From positions 1-64,000 of the forward strand of contig CALSPA010000008.1 in NCBI GenBank assembly GCA_943788115.1: 64,000 nucleotides of DNA, given 5' to 3'. Below are positions 53,268-62,656 of the stretch, one piece after another. The translations under genes were made by a program, and so were the position numbers. Source of the stretch: an uncultured Flavobacteriales bacterium. GTDB lineage: Bacteria > Bacteroidota > Bacteroidia > Flavobacteriales_D > Parvicellaceae. The notes beneath the pieces were generated by a model, which worked only from the letters and a program-made list of their open reading frames with translations, ran no database searches and was not told the DNA's origin. Numbering within the stretch: position 1 is the first letter of the stretch; the number at the start of each line of letters is the position of its first letter.

Positions 53268-54475
53268 GAATAATATTATTAACCATATTCTTTTTTCAAT
53301 ATTTATTGATTAGTGGTCAGTTGCTAAATAACTCTGCATTGTATTATAATGATAGTTTATCTCAAGCTATTCAATTCCAAGGACAAAGCTATATTGGATC
53401 AACTCACCTTCCTATGTCAATCACAAAAGTATTTTACAGAGGTGGTGTGATTGATCAACAAATGAAGGAAAGGGCTGCTTCAAGATTAAACAAACTTAAC
53501 AGAACTGGATTTGAATCCATGTTGAACCTTTCATATTTCAACAACAAACCTGTTATACTTAAGAAATATGGATTTTATATAAACGCTTCATCAATTGCAT
53601 CTTTAGGCGCGGAATACACAGATGATGTCTACCTAGCAACAATTGATGGCAACACAGCCTACAAAGGAGAAAACATTAATTTACAACAAACTAGTTTTCA
53701 CTCTAGGTTTTACAATTCGTTAACTCTTGGGATAATGAACAATAAATTCAAACTTGGTTTTTGCTACACATCCATTCAATCTGAAATTAATGCTCAAATT
53801 TACCAAGGAGGAATTGATGTTTCTACAGATGCAACTCAATTAGATGCTAACATTAACGGTTACATGACATCTTCAAATAACTCTTCTAAACTTTTAAATC
53901 CATATAACTGGGGACTAGGACTAAATTTTGAAATTACTAACCTAATTAATAAACTAGACAGTAATTATAATTCAAGAATAATTGCAGGTGTAAACGGATT
54001 TGGAATACAAAAGCTAACACTCGCTAACTATATTTATTTAGACACTAATATAGTTTACAGAGGACTAAACATTCAAAACACTTCAGATTTCAACAATTCA
54101 ATCCTACCAAACGATATTTTAGACTCTCTAAATGAAAATGTTTCACAATTAAATTTTCTTCCTTTTGAGCTTTATGTTCATAAAATAGGAGGAAGAAAAT
54201 CTGCTAAAATTCATTCTTGCTATGGATTAAGATACCGATCATTAAGTAATTACAGCGTGTTAATTTATGCAGGTGCAGAATATCACTTTAATAAGAGCTT
54301 TACCATGGGATCAATTATTTCTTATGGCGGCTACTCTTCTTTAAACCAAGGAATATTCGCTAGATATAAATCGAAAAAAATTATAGCTGGTTTAAATACA
54401 AATAATTTTATTGGCTTATTTTTAAAAAATAGCAGAGGAACAGGATTAAACTTTTCGATGTGCTATATCTTATAA
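53264..54475 (+). CDS. Outer-membrane beta-barrel protein (DUF5723-like)
   Basis: 403 aa. The signal peptide ends LISGQ. LNNSALYYNDSLSQAIQFQG, SYIGSTHLPMSITKVFYRGG and alternating aromatic strands to the C-terminal FSMCYIL suggest a beta barrel of the DUF5723 type, common in Bacteroidota. The family match is by pattern, not by search. It overlaps the upstream lipoprotein gene by four bases and the next gene by one, so all three proteins are probably made together in the cell envelope. Confidence 0.72.
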   Translation: MRIILLTIFFFQYLLISGQLLNNSALYYNDSLSQAIQFQGQSYIGSTHLPMSITKVFYRGGVIDQQMKERAASRLNKLNRTGFESMLNLSYFNNKPVILKKYGFYINASSIASLGAEYTDDVYLATIDGNTAYKGENINLQQTSFHSRFYNSLTLGIMNNKFKLGFCYTSIQSEINAQIYQGGIDVSTDATQLDANINGYMTSSNNSSKLLNPYNWGLGLNFEITNLINKLDSNYNSRIIAGVNGFGIQKLTLANYIYLDTNIVYRGLNIQNTSDFNNSILPNDILDSLNENVSQLNFLPFELYVHKIGGRKSAKIHSCYGLRYRSLSNYSVLIYAGAEYHFNKSFTMGSIISYGGYSSLNQGIFARYKSKKIIAGLNTNNFIGLFLKNSRGTGLNFSMCYIL

Positions 54476-55917
54476 TGAAAAAATATTTATTACATATCAT
54501 TTTAATATTACCATTCATAGGTATTGGACAAATTTCATGGCAAAATTCTTTTTTCAAATCGTATGGAGGCCCTGGAAATGATTTTGGAGAAGCTGTAGTC
54601 TCAACAATAGATACTTTTTACGTTGGAATTGGAGCAAGCGAAAGTTTTGGAAATGGAACAACAGATTTATATGTATTCAAAGTAGATACAATTGGAGAAT
54701 ACGTATGGTCTAAAACATTTGGAGGGCCAAACATAGATTACGGCACCGACATTGTAGAGCTAGCAGATGGCAGTTTCATACTAGCAGGATACAGCAACAG
54801 TTTCTCCTTAGGGTACGATTACTTTTTAGTTAAAATTCTTAGTGATGGAACTCATCAATGGACAAAAACTATTGGTGGCTCAGACTGGGACTTGTGCTAT
54901 GCAGTATATGAAACAATAAACTCTTCTTCTGGTCTTATTTTAGCAGGTGAAACATACAGCTACGGCAACGGAAAAAACGATGCTTATCTTTTAAAAACTG
55001 ATTTAAATGGAGACACTTTATGGACTAAAACTTTTGGAGGTTCAGGAAATGACACTTTTAATGATGTCATTGAGGACGATTTTGGAAATTTAATTTGCAT
55101 TGGCACAACCAATAGCAACACTAGTTATTTAGACAATGACATATGGATTGTAAAAACAGATAGTAACGGAAATGAATTGTGGAATTATGTATGGTCGGAC
55201 ACTTTAAATGATGAGGGCGTTTCCATTTGCTTGGCTAAAAATGGAAATTATAATTTTGCTGGAAACAATCAACAAGAAGACAGAGTTGCCCCATACTATG
55301 CATCGCTTGACACGGCTGGAAGTTTAATTTTTTCCAAAAACTTTAATGGTACTGTTGACGATTTTAGTGCTACTCTCTTAAGACATAAAGATTCTGTTAC
55401 CTACACCATTGTTTGTAATACTTTTTCGTATGGAGCGCTAAACAACACATCAGACATATTGTACTCGCAATTAATTGGCACATTTACAATTAGCGGTCTT
55501 TTAGGAACAAGCGGAACTGCTTTTAATGAATGGTCAAATGGAGCGGATACAACGGCAGACCACTCCATAATTATTATCGGATCTACCGATGGAACAATAA
55601 ATGGACAAAGTAGTGCCTTTTTAATGAAAAAAGACACAACATACTACTCCCCTTCATTTACAGAAGAAATTGACCTGACAATTAATGAAAACATAAAAAG
55701 AAAAATACACCTTTATCCAAATCCTGTACTGAACGAAACCAACCTTGCAACTAATTCTCCTGTTGAAGAAATATATATTTTTAATTCTTTGGGGAAACTT
55801 ATATTGAATAAAAAAATTAGCGGAAATTTACTAAATGTTGAAACTCTTAAGCCCGGTATTTATTTTCTTAAAACTAAATTAAACGAAGGAGAATCAATGC
55901 CTTTTATTAAGCTTTAA
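54475..55917 (+). CDS. T9SS type A secreted protein with repeated SBBP-like/propeller motifs
   Basis: 480 aa from ATG 54475, which overlaps the previous stop as TAATG. A signal peptide ends IGIGQ. About six repeats of the form WxKTFGGxxxDxxxxVxxxxDGxxILxG (KTFGGPNIDYGTDIVELADG, KTFGGSGNDTFNDVIEDD) suggest a beta propeller. The C-terminus is a T9SS type A signal: HLYPNPVLNETNLATNS, YIFNSLGKLIL, LKPGIYFLKT. It is therefore exported through T9SS. Ligand or enzymatic role unknown. Convergent with the fkbM gene with an 11-base overlap. Confidence 0.85.
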   Translation: MKKYLLHIILILPFIGIGQISWQNSFFKSYGGPGNDFGEAVVSTIDTFYVGIGASESFGNGTTDLYVFKVDTIGEYVWSKTFGGPNIDYGTDIVELADGSFILAGYSNSFSLGYDYFLVKILSDGTHQWTKTIGGSDWDLCYAVYETINSSSGLILAGETYSYGNGKNDAYLLKTDLNGDTLWTKTFGGSGNDTFNDVIEDDFGNLICIGTTNSNTSYLDNDIWIVKTDSNGNELWNYVWSDTLNDEGVSICLAKNGNYNFAGNNQQEDRVAPYYASLDTAGSLIFSKNFNGTVDDFSATLLRHKDSVTYTIVCNTFSYGALNNTSDILYSQLIGTFTISGLLGTSGTAFNEWSNGADTTADHSIIIIGSTDGTINGQSSAFLMKKDTTYYSPSFTEEIDLTINENIKRKIHLYPNPVLNETNLATNSPVEEIYIFNSLGKLILNKKISGNLLNVETLKPGIYFLKTKLNEGESMPFIKL

Positions 55918-56629
55918 ACTTAGCTAAAAAGTAATATTCCTTATTAGTTTTAAATAAATTAATAAAATTTTCTTTAGATAAATACTCTAAATTTTCAATG
56001 AAACCATGTAAGGTATATAAACAGTAGTTGTTGTTTTCTAAAAACTCATACATTTCCTCAGGTTTTGTATCGTAAAAATCTGCAGCACCTAAACCGTGCT
56101 CAAAAACAACCACTGGATGAAACTTTCTAAGTATTTGCACTGCACCTTTAAACACATCAAACTCACCTCCTTCAACATCAATCTTAATCAAATCTATTCT
56201 TTCTTCGTTCAACAATTGATTATCAAGTGTATCGATAGGTATTTCTATTTCTGATATTTGTTCAGTTTTTGGATAAGATCTTTTTCTAATTCCACTATAT
56301 GCAGGATTTGAGGTCACATGATTAAATGATGTTCTTCCTGTTGAATTACCTATTGCCATGTTCTTTATAGAGCATGATTTTCCGTATTTCAAATTCAAAC
56401 CTTTAAAAATAGAAGGTATGGGTTCATAAGCAAAATGCTTTCCTGTATATGCAATTTTCATTGCTTTGGACAACACTTCTCCTTTGTGGCAACCAACATC
56501 AACAAATGAAGAATGTTTTTCTAAAACAATATTCATAATTCGTTTTGTTTGAGCATCGTATTTTTGATTACTCGTAAATCGAATAGGAATTTGTTTTATA
56601 ATAGTTTTAAGAGAATCTTTCAGCACCAT
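55907..56629 (-). CDS. FkbM family methyltransferase
   Basis: 240 aa. SSFVDVGCHKGEVLSKAM is the SAM-binding glycine motif, and IPIDTLDNQL and LIKIDVEGGEFDVFKGA are FkbM hallmarks. The family O-methylates sugars and other hydroxyl-bearing substrates, often of cell-surface glycans. It is last in the minus-strand operon YwqK-like, queE, PorE-like, fkbM (26 bases after the PorE-like gene). Substrate unknown; a surface glycan role is suggested by family only. Confidence 0.88.
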   Translation of the reverse strand: MVLKDSLKTIIKQIPIRFTSNQKYDAQTKRIMNIVLEKHSSFVDVGCHKGEVLSKAMKIAYTGKHFAYEPIPSIFKGLNLKYGKSCSIKNMAIGNSTGRTSFNHVTSNPAYSGIRKRSYPKTEQISEIEIPIDTLDNQLLNEERIDLIKIDVEGGEFDVFKGAVQILRKFHPVVVFEHGLGAADFYDTKPEEMYEFLENNNYCLYTLHGFIENLEYLSKENFINLFKTNKEYYFLAKFKA

Positions 56630-56655
56630 AATTCAGATTACAAAAATAGACTATT

Positions 56656-58647
56656 TTATTGAATCTTAAGCTCTGTTCTTCTGTTTTTAGCCTTGTTTTC
56701 GACAGAAGTATTAGGCAATAGAGGCATTGTATCTCCATAACCCAAAAAGGTCATTCTGTCTTCAGCTATTCCTTTTAAGACCAACCAATCAACTACCGCC
56801 TTTGCTCTATTCTCGGACAATATTTGATTACTCTCTTTATCACCATCACTATCTGTATGACCTGCAAGCTCAACTTTAACAGTTAAATTGAGATTTAAAA
56901 ACTTCAACAGCAAATTTAATTCTGCATTTGATTCTTTTTTTAGAGTCCATTCATTAACATCAAAGAAAATATTCTCCAGCACAAAAGATCCAGGCTGTAT
57001 GGGACTCATTGGAACATCGATTGAAAATCCAGAAGATGATTCTGTTAATTTCTCTTTTGAATAGTTCATGGAATAAAACAAATAACCCTCATGCTCTGCA
57101 TGAAGTGCAAACTCTTTATTTTTAGGAATAGCAACTAAAAACTCACCGTTACCAGAATTTGCAAAAGCTTGCTTAAATACTTTTCCATTACTTAAATCTT
57201 TTAGTTCAAATTTTGCAGCCAATGGCTTTTTAGTATCAGCATCAAAAACACGCCCCTTCATATAGGTAGTATTAATGGGCTGATATTTTTTTGGGAGCTT
57301 AAAAGAATAAAGGTCTAAACTACCAAACCCGCCCTCTCTATTAGAGGCAAAATAGGCGAGCTCACCATCTGAAGACACAAGAATTGAATTTTCGTCTACA
57401 AAAGAATTTATTGGGTACCCTAAATTAACGGCCTTTCCCCACTGATCATTATCGTCAAGCTTACTCATATAAATATCTAATCCCCCTAGACCAGTATGAC
57501 CATTACTAGAAAAATACAAAGTTTGACCATCTGGGTGAATTTGCACAGATTCTTCTCTAGCTGAAGTATTAATGTTTTGATTTAACTTTTTTGGTTTTGT
57601 CCAACCTTTATCATCAGTTAATTCAGAGAAATAAATGTCCTGATTCTTAGGATTTCGCATTTCTCTGTCAAAAGTTAATCCCCTTATAAAGTAAAGTGTT
57701 TTACCATCAGAAGAGAAAGAAGGTTGAGTTTCCCAATGCTTTGAATTTATTGGAGGGCCTAAATTAAAAGGTATGGACCAATTATCACCTATTTTTTCAC
57801 TTGCAAATAAATCACAGCTTCCATATCCCTTTCTATTTCCACCATACTCATAATCTCCTTTGTTTCCTGTTTCACAACCAACAAAAATCACATACTTACC
57901 ATCTGCACTGAAAGTTGGAGCACCTTCATTGTAAAAAGAATTGATATTATCACTTATTAATTCACCATTAGACCAATGGCCAGAAAGTTTTGTAGAAACA
58001 TAAATATCTTCCTGTTCGTTTCCCCAAGGAGCATTTTCATCTATTACTCTTCTGGTAAATAGAAATGTAGAATCATCAGCTGTAATTGACGGGAAATATT
58101 CTGGCCGATCTGTATTGACTGCTTTCCCCATGTTTACAGGTTCAATAGAAGAAGGACTTGCAATTGCATCTAAAGCAAAATCACAATCTTTTTTAAACTT
58201 TAAACAGGCATTTACCAATTTTGGATTTGGATTTATTTGATTTAAATAATATTGCGAATTCATCTTACATTTTAAATATTGGCCAGTAGCCATATACATA
58301 CTTGCTAAATAAAAATATTCGACAGCAGGAACTCTTGAGCTGTATGCAATCATTTTTTCACGATAAAGAATTGCATTTTCAACATCACCTTTTTCAATCT
58401 TAATATTAGAAGCCAAACTATACGCTTCTGAAAACAGGCTATCCTTATCAAGTGCCTTTAACACAAATTCTTCTGCACAATCTAAAGCCGGGGACCCAGT
58501 TAATGGATCAACTGTATTAAAACAAGTTCTTGCTGATTCGTAAAATTTAATTGCCTTTTTACTTTTAGATGAATACATGCCCTTTTGAGCTGTAGAACAA
58601 GAAGACATTAAAAAGGAAAACAATAATAATAAAAAATAAATTCTCAT
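56656..58647 (-). CDS. PorE-like OmpA family lipoprotein (TPR, PD40 propeller, CRD, OmpA)
   Basis: 663 aa. Lipobox MSSCSTAQ (Cys17), then TPR-like helices (residues about 30-170), PD40/WD40-type propeller blades (about 180-450: LFTRRVIDENAPWGNEQEDI, PTFSADGKYVIFVGCE, PSFSSDGKTLYFIRG, QIHPDGQTLYFSSNGHTGLG), a carboxypeptidase-regulatory-like fold (about 465-540, MKGRVFDADTKKPLAAKFEL), and an OmpA domain (GHTDSDGDKESNQILSENRA, ending AKNRRTELKIQ). That order and length match PorE of Porphyromonas, which ties T9SS to peptidoglycan. Many related lipoproteins exist, so the exact assignment is likely rather than certain. Confidence 0.85.
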   Translation of the reverse strand: MRIYFLLLLFSFLMSSCSTAQKGMYSSKSKKAIKFYESARTCFNTVDPLTGSPALDCAEEFVLKALDKDSLFSEAYSLASNIKIEKGDVENAILYREKMIAYSSRVPAVEYFYLASMYMATGQYLKCKMNSQYYLNQINPNPKLVNACLKFKKDCDFALDAIASPSSIEPVNMGKAVNTDRPEYFPSITADDSTFLFTRRVIDENAPWGNEQEDIYVSTKLSGHWSNGELISDNINSFYNEGAPTFSADGKYVIFVGCETGNKGDYEYGGNRKGYGSCDLFASEKIGDNWSIPFNLGPPINSKHWETQPSFSSDGKTLYFIRGLTFDREMRNPKNQDIYFSELTDDKGWTKPKKLNQNINTSAREESVQIHPDGQTLYFSSNGHTGLGGLDIYMSKLDDNDQWGKAVNLGYPINSFVDENSILVSSDGELAYFASNREGGFGSLDLYSFKLPKKYQPINTTYMKGRVFDADTKKPLAAKFELKDLSNGKVFKQAFANSGNGEFLVAIPKNKEFALHAEHEGYLFYSMNYSKEKLTESSSGFSIDVPMSPIQPGSFVLENIFFDVNEWTLKKESNAELNLLLKFLNLNLTVKVELAGHTDSDGDKESNQILSENRAKAVVDWLVLKGIAEDRMTFLGYGDTMPLLPNTSVENKAKNRRTELKIQ

Positions 58648-58655
58648 AATTGCTG

Positions 58656-59270
58656 TTAAGGTATATCAATAAATTTATGTGTTTGCAAAGAAAGATTCCA
58701 TCGAGGATTTTGTTTTATAAACGTTAATATTTCGGGCATCAGTTCATCCATCTTAGACCACTCTGGTTGAACAAAAAACTCGCAATCTCCTTTAATTTTT
58801 TCTGCATGTTCCATCGCCCATTCTAAATCAGAAAGATGATATATTACCACTTTTAATTCGTTTGAATTGGAGTAATAATCATTAAGCGGCTTTTTAAACT
58901 TTTTGGGGCTAAAAGTAACCCAATCAAAATGACCCTTTAGCTGATTTGTTCCAGATGTTTCAATAGCAACTTTAATGTTATTATCTGCTAATTTCAATGT
59001 TAAGTCAGATAAATCGTAAAGGGTAGGTTCTCCACCCGTAATCACAACAAATAAGCAGGATGTCTTAAGTACATCTTCCACTATTTTATCTATAGATACT
59101 AAAGAGTGAGCAGCAGAATCCCAGCTCTCTTTCACATCACACCACACACAACCCACATCACAGCCAGCTAACCTGATAAATACTGCTGGCTTGCCACTAA
59201 AACGACCTTCACCTTGAAGCGTGTAAAACTGCTCCATTAGAGGTAACTTTATTTCAACTTGACCATTCAT
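58656..59270 (-). CDS. queE: 7-carboxy-7-deazaguanine synthase (radical SAM)
   Basis: 204 aa. The cluster motif is CDVGCVWCDVKESWD (CxxxCxxC), with YTLQGEGRFSGKPAVFIR upstream, GGEPTLYDL as the SAM-binding GGE motif and VAIETSGTN. The protein is the short form common in Bacteroidota. It makes CDG for queuosine or archaeosine-type tRNA modification. queC and queD are not in the window. It lies between the YwqK-like and PorE-like genes with gaps of 3 and 8 bases. Confidence 0.93.
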   Translation of the reverse strand: MNGQVEIKLPLMEQFYTLQGEGRFSGKPAVFIRLAGCDVGCVWCDVKESWDSAAHSLVSIDKIVEDVLKTSCLFVVITGGEPTLYDLSDLTLKLADNNIKVAIETSGTNQLKGHFDWVTFSPKKFKKPLNDYYSNSNELKVVIYHLSDLEWAMEHAEKIKGDCEFFVQPEWSKMDELMPEILTFIKQNPRWNLSLQTHKFIDIP

Positions 59271-59273
59271 TTT

Positions 59274-60377
59274 TTAATCAGCTAACGCTTTGTTTTTTTC
59301 TTTTAAGTCTTTAGCAGCTTGCTTTTGCTCTTTTCTTTTCTTTCTTTTTGCTTTTCTTTTTAATTTTCTTTGCCCTCTTTTACTTTCTTCAGACTCTATC
59401 TGCTCTTTATTGGCAACCATCTTATTGAATTCCTCAAATTCTTCTGGGTTTTTTGGTTGTCCAAAACGATCAAATTCAATAACCTTCCATTCTCTTCCTT
59501 TACTAAAAAGAACACTGGCCTGACTTTTACCATCTTCCAAAAAATATTGCCACAACCCATCTTTTTGACCATCTTTCCAAGTACCACTGTGCTCTAGCTG
59601 ACCATTGTTATAATAATACTCCCAATTTCCAGTTTCTAAACCATCCTCCCAATTAATTTTATATGACAACTTACCATCCGGATACATGTAAATTTCTTCA
59701 CCCTCTTTTTTACCATTTTTAAAAGTTTTCTGAAATTTCACAGTACTGTCATCATAAAAAGTATGATAACGACCACTCATCTGACCGTAATCGTAATCTA
59801 TAATTTTTTTAATATTTCCATTTTTATGGTAGTACTTTGTTTCTCCATGAAACAAATCCTTCTTATAGTTTAAAACTTTGGTAGGTTTTCCATCTTCACT
59901 AAAATAAGACCACTCACCCACTTTCTCCCCCATATCATAAGTATTTCCCCATGCAATTTGACCGTTATCGTACCAATAACCCCAAGTTCCATTTTCAATT
60001 CCATTTACCCATAGAGTCATCACCATAACTTGACCATTGTCATAGTAAGAATAAGAAGTTCCATCTTCTCTACCCATAACAAAGGAAACCATCCTTTCCA
60101 TTTTCTGATTATCATAATAAGAAACACAAGAACCAGTAAATGGCTTTCGGGTTTTTTTATGATAAATCAAATTATTGGCTTGCTCTAATTCTAAATCTTT
60201 GTTACAATCTGCAACTTTTTTCATTTTTGGATAAAGCTCTCCATTAGTTGGCTTTTGAGGCAGTTCTTTATTTTCTTCTTCAGAATTTGCAGAGTTTTGA
60301 TTGTTATTCCCTCTGCTGATTTGAGCAGAAAAGCTAAAGGTGAATGTCACTAAAAATATGAAGAGTATTTTTTTCAT
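59274..60377 (-). CDS. YwqK-like MORN-variant repeat protein, secreted
   Basis: 367 aa. The signal peptide ends FSFSAQ. After a low-complexity stretch, about nine repeats of the form NGxxxxxxxYxxGxxxGxWxYYxxxG (YYDNGQIAWGNTYDMGEKVG, YYNNGQLEHSGTWKDGQKDG) cover residues about 85-310. The last 50 residues are Lys/Arg/Glu-rich (RGQRKLKRKAKRKKRKEQKQ), a basic tail unusual for an exported protein. Such repeats are annotated as YwqK family antitoxin, but here no toxin is next to it, and an exported structural role is more likely. First gene of the queE/PorE-like/fkbM operon. Confidence 0.8.
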   Translation of the reverse strand: MKKILFIFLVTFTFSFSAQISRGNNNQNSANSEEENKELPQKPTNGELYPKMKKVADCNKDLELEQANNLIYHKKTRKPFTGSCVSYYDNQKMERMVSFVMGREDGTSYSYYDNGQVMVMTLWVNGIENGTWGYWYDNGQIAWGNTYDMGEKVGEWSYFSEDGKPTKVLNYKKDLFHGETKYYHKNGNIKKIIDYDYGQMSGRYHTFYDDSTVKFQKTFKNGKKEGEEIYMYPDGKLSYKINWEDGLETGNWEYYYNNGQLEHSGTWKDGQKDGLWQYFLEDGKSQASVLFSKGREWKVIEFDRFGQPKNPEEFEEFNKMVANKEQIESEESKRGQRKLKRKAKRKKRKEQKQAAKDLKEKNKALAD

Positions 60378-60433
60378 TGATTTATATTTTTTAAAATTAG
60401 CACAATATTATAAATGGAAACCATCAACACGAT

Positions 60434-60441
60434 TATCTTTG
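60434..60441 (+). promoter_or_regulatory. Candidate -7 promoter element of mnmE
   Basis: TATCTTTG (60434-60441) matches TAnnTTTG and lies six bases before the ATG at 60448, so transcription would start at or next to the start codon (leaderless). No clear -33 TTG. Confidence 0.45.
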
Positions 60442-60447
60442 CTCAAT

Positions 60448-61809
60448 ATGTCAATAGATTACTTAGATAATAACACTATTTGTGCCATATCTACCGCTCC
60501 TGGAGTTGGAGGTGTAGCAATTATTAGAGTTTCAGGGAAAAATAGCATTTCTATTTGTGATCAGTTACTTACTAAATCTATAATTAATTTAACTGGATAC
60601 TCAGTAATTTACTGCTCATTTAAAAATAACAACGAAATAATTGACGATGTTGTTGTTACCATTTATAAAGGACCTCATTCTTTTACCGGTGAGAATGTTG
60701 TAGAAATTAGCTGTCATGGATCCAGCTACATTCAACAAAGAGTTATTGAAGAGTTAATTAATAACGGTTGCTCTATGGCCGGGCCAGGAGAATTTTCTCA
60801 GCGAGCATTCCTTAATGGCAAGATGGATCTAAGTCAAACCGAAGCCATTGCAGACTTAATTCATTCTAAAAATGAAGCTGCCCATCAAACTGCACTTAAG
60901 CAAATGAAAGGTGGTTTTTCTAATGAGCTAAAAGAGCTAAGAGAAAAGCTAATTAGTTTTGCATCACTTGTTGAACTTGAACTGGACTTTTCTGAAGAGG
61001 ACGTAGAGTTTGCTGATAGAAAAGAATTGTACCATCTAGTAAATGAGCTCTCATCTCATGTTAGCTCACTTATAGAATCTTTTAAGCTAGGAAATGCCAT
61101 TAAGAATGGCGTACAAACCGTAATTATAGGCAGACCAAACGCAGGGAAATCTACGCTGCTAAATGGACTTTTAAATGAACAACGTGCTTTAGTCTCAAGT
61201 ACACCAGGAACCACTAGAGACACCATAGAAGAAGTGCTAAATATTAAAGGCATAGATTTTCGATTTATTGATACTGCTGGAATTCGAGAAACCCTAGACA
61301 GTATAGAGAAAATGGGGGTGGAAAGAGCTTTAGAAAAAATAGAAACTTCGTCACTGATTATCTATGTATACGATGCATCTAAAGAAAAAGCTGAAGATGT
61401 AGAAAAAGATCTTAATAGGTTTAACACTTCAAACCTTCCAATTCTTACTATTGCTAACAAAGCAGATTTACTAAAATCCAACAATACTATTCCAAGAAGT
61501 CATCTCAAACTTTCTGCCATAAATACTAAAGATTGCCAAAAGGTAAAAGATGAAATTTATAGTCTCTCTGGATTAAACAATTTAAACCTTGAAAGCACTA
61601 TTGTAACCAATGCCAGACATGTTGAGGCTTTACAAAAAGCACATGCTGACTTATTAAAAGTTAAGCAAGCAATGGATGACGATGTTACAGGTGATTTCCT
61701 TGCAATGGACATACGCCAAGTTTTGCATCATTTAGGCACAATTACAGGTGAAATTTCTTCTGACGATTTACTGGGGAATATCTTTGCAAATTTCTGTATC
61801 GGAAAGTGA
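60448..61809 (+). CDS. mnmE: tRNA uridine-5-carboxymethylaminomethyl(34) synthesis GTPase MnmE (TrmE)
   Basis: 453 aa from ATG 60448; the frame is open further upstream but that part does not resemble MnmE. The N-terminal formyl-THF domain opens NNTICAISTAPGVGGVAIIR, GEFSQRAFLNGKMDL and DLSQTEAIADLI follow, the G domain has GRPNAGKST, DTAGIRE and NKAD, and the C-terminal motif is CIGK (Cys451). With MnmG it modifies the wobble uridine of tRNAs. Divergent from the YwqK-like operon across 70 bases. Confidence 0.96.
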   Translation: MSIDYLDNNTICAISTAPGVGGVAIIRVSGKNSISICDQLLTKSIINLTGYSVIYCSFKNNNEIIDDVVVTIYKGPHSFTGENVVEISCHGSSYIQQRVIEELINNGCSMAGPGEFSQRAFLNGKMDLSQTEAIADLIHSKNEAAHQTALKQMKGGFSNELKELREKLISFASLVELELDFSEEDVEFADRKELYHLVNELSSHVSSLIESFKLGNAIKNGVQTVIIGRPNAGKSTLLNGLLNEQRALVSSTPGTTRDTIEEVLNIKGIDFRFIDTAGIRETLDSIEKMGVERALEKIETSSLIIYVYDASKEKAEDVEKDLNRFNTSNLPILTIANKADLLKSNNTIPRSHLKLSAINTKDCQKVKDEIYSLSGLNNLNLESTIVTNARHVEALQKAHADLLKVKQAMDDDVTGDFLAMDIRQVLHHLGTITGEISSDDLLGNIFANFCIGK

Positions 61810-61964
61810 TGTTATTTTGCCTTAACAAGTAAACATCTTCCTTTTTTTAATAAAAAATTTATTAAACTTTCTTTTAGTAATAATTTTCTTATAGTAAAAT
61901 CATTATATGTAAATTTCTTAATTAAAATAAATCATGTTTTATTAAAAAATCATATTTTAAAAAT

Positions 61965-62324
61965 ATGGAGAAGATTAACATTCAAAATAAATTAGGACTA
62001 TTTAGCGATTTCTGGAATCCTAAAATAATAGGTGAACTCAATAAACAGCATGTGAAACTCGTCAAGCTAAAAGGAGAATTTATTTGGCACAAGCACGACA
62101 ATGAAGATGAACTTTTCCTGGTGATTAAAGGGTCCCTAAAAATAGAATTTAGAGCTAAAACCGTTGAGCTTAGTGAAAATGAAATGTTTATAATCCCTAG
62201 AGGTGTAGAACACAAACCCATTGCAGAAAAAGAAGTTGCCGTTCTACTTTTTGAGCCAAAAGACACCCTTAACACCGGCAACCAAAGAGCAAAATTAACA
62301 CAAGACAAATTAGATTGGATATAA
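61965..62324 (+). CDS. Cupin domain protein
   Basis: 119 aa. Cupin motif 1 is WHKHDNEDELFLVIKGSLKI and motif 2 is MFIIPRGVEHKPIAE, giving three His and one Glu for a metal. The single-domain size and the acidic, well-ordered C-terminus match mannose-6-phosphate isomerase-like cupins common in Bacteroidota. Substrate unknown; an enzymatic or binding role is possible. The 155-bp gap after mnmE is AT-rich with no feature seen. Confidence 0.88.
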   Translation: MEKINIQNKLGLFSDFWNPKIIGELNKQHVKLVKLKGEFIWHKHDNEDELFLVIKGSLKIEFRAKTVELSENEMFIIPRGVEHKPIAEKEVAVLLFEPKDTLNTGNQRAKLTQDKLDWI

Positions 62325-62350
62325 ACTAGATTTGTTAATTTAACCAGATC

Positions 62351-62656
62351 ATGAAAAAGTGTACTTCCTTTAAAGAGTTTTATCCATACTATCTAAAAGA
62401 GCACAAACACCCTTACACCAAACTATTTCATTTTATAGGCACCTTTTTCTCGATTGTTTTTTTAGCTCTATTAATTTTTACTTTAAATCCACTTAATTTA
62501 CTAGCAGCACTACTTTCAGGCTATGGTTCGGCTTGGATTAGTCATTTTTTTATAGAAAAAAATAAGCCTGCTACTTTTTATTATCCATTATATAGCTTAC
62601 TTGGAGATTACAAAATGTTCTTTGAAACCATAATAGGAAAACATAGAATCTTTTAA
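62351..62656 (+). CDS. DUF962 / Mpo1-like membrane protein
   Basis: 101 aa. FKEFYPYYLKEHKHPYTKLFHFIG and YGSAWISHFFIEKNKPATF contain the conserved His residues of the DUF962/Mpo1 family, around two or three hydrophobic helices. Yeast Mpo1 is an iron dioxygenase that alpha-oxidises 2-hydroxy fatty acids from sphingolipids; the bacterial role is open. It follows the cupin by 26 bases and may share its promoter. Stop overlaps that of the convergent gene by four bases at TTAA. Confidence 0.82.
   Translation: MKKCTSFKEFYPYYLKEHKHPYTKLFHFIGTFFSIVFLALLIFTLNPLNLLAALLSGYGSAWISHFFIEKNKPATFYYPLYSLLGDYKMFFETIIGKHRIF

Noticed and set aside
59274..60377. YwqK antitoxin of a toxin-antitoxin system
   Set aside because: The protein has a signal peptide and no small toxin gene lies next to it; its neighbours are queE and envelope genes.
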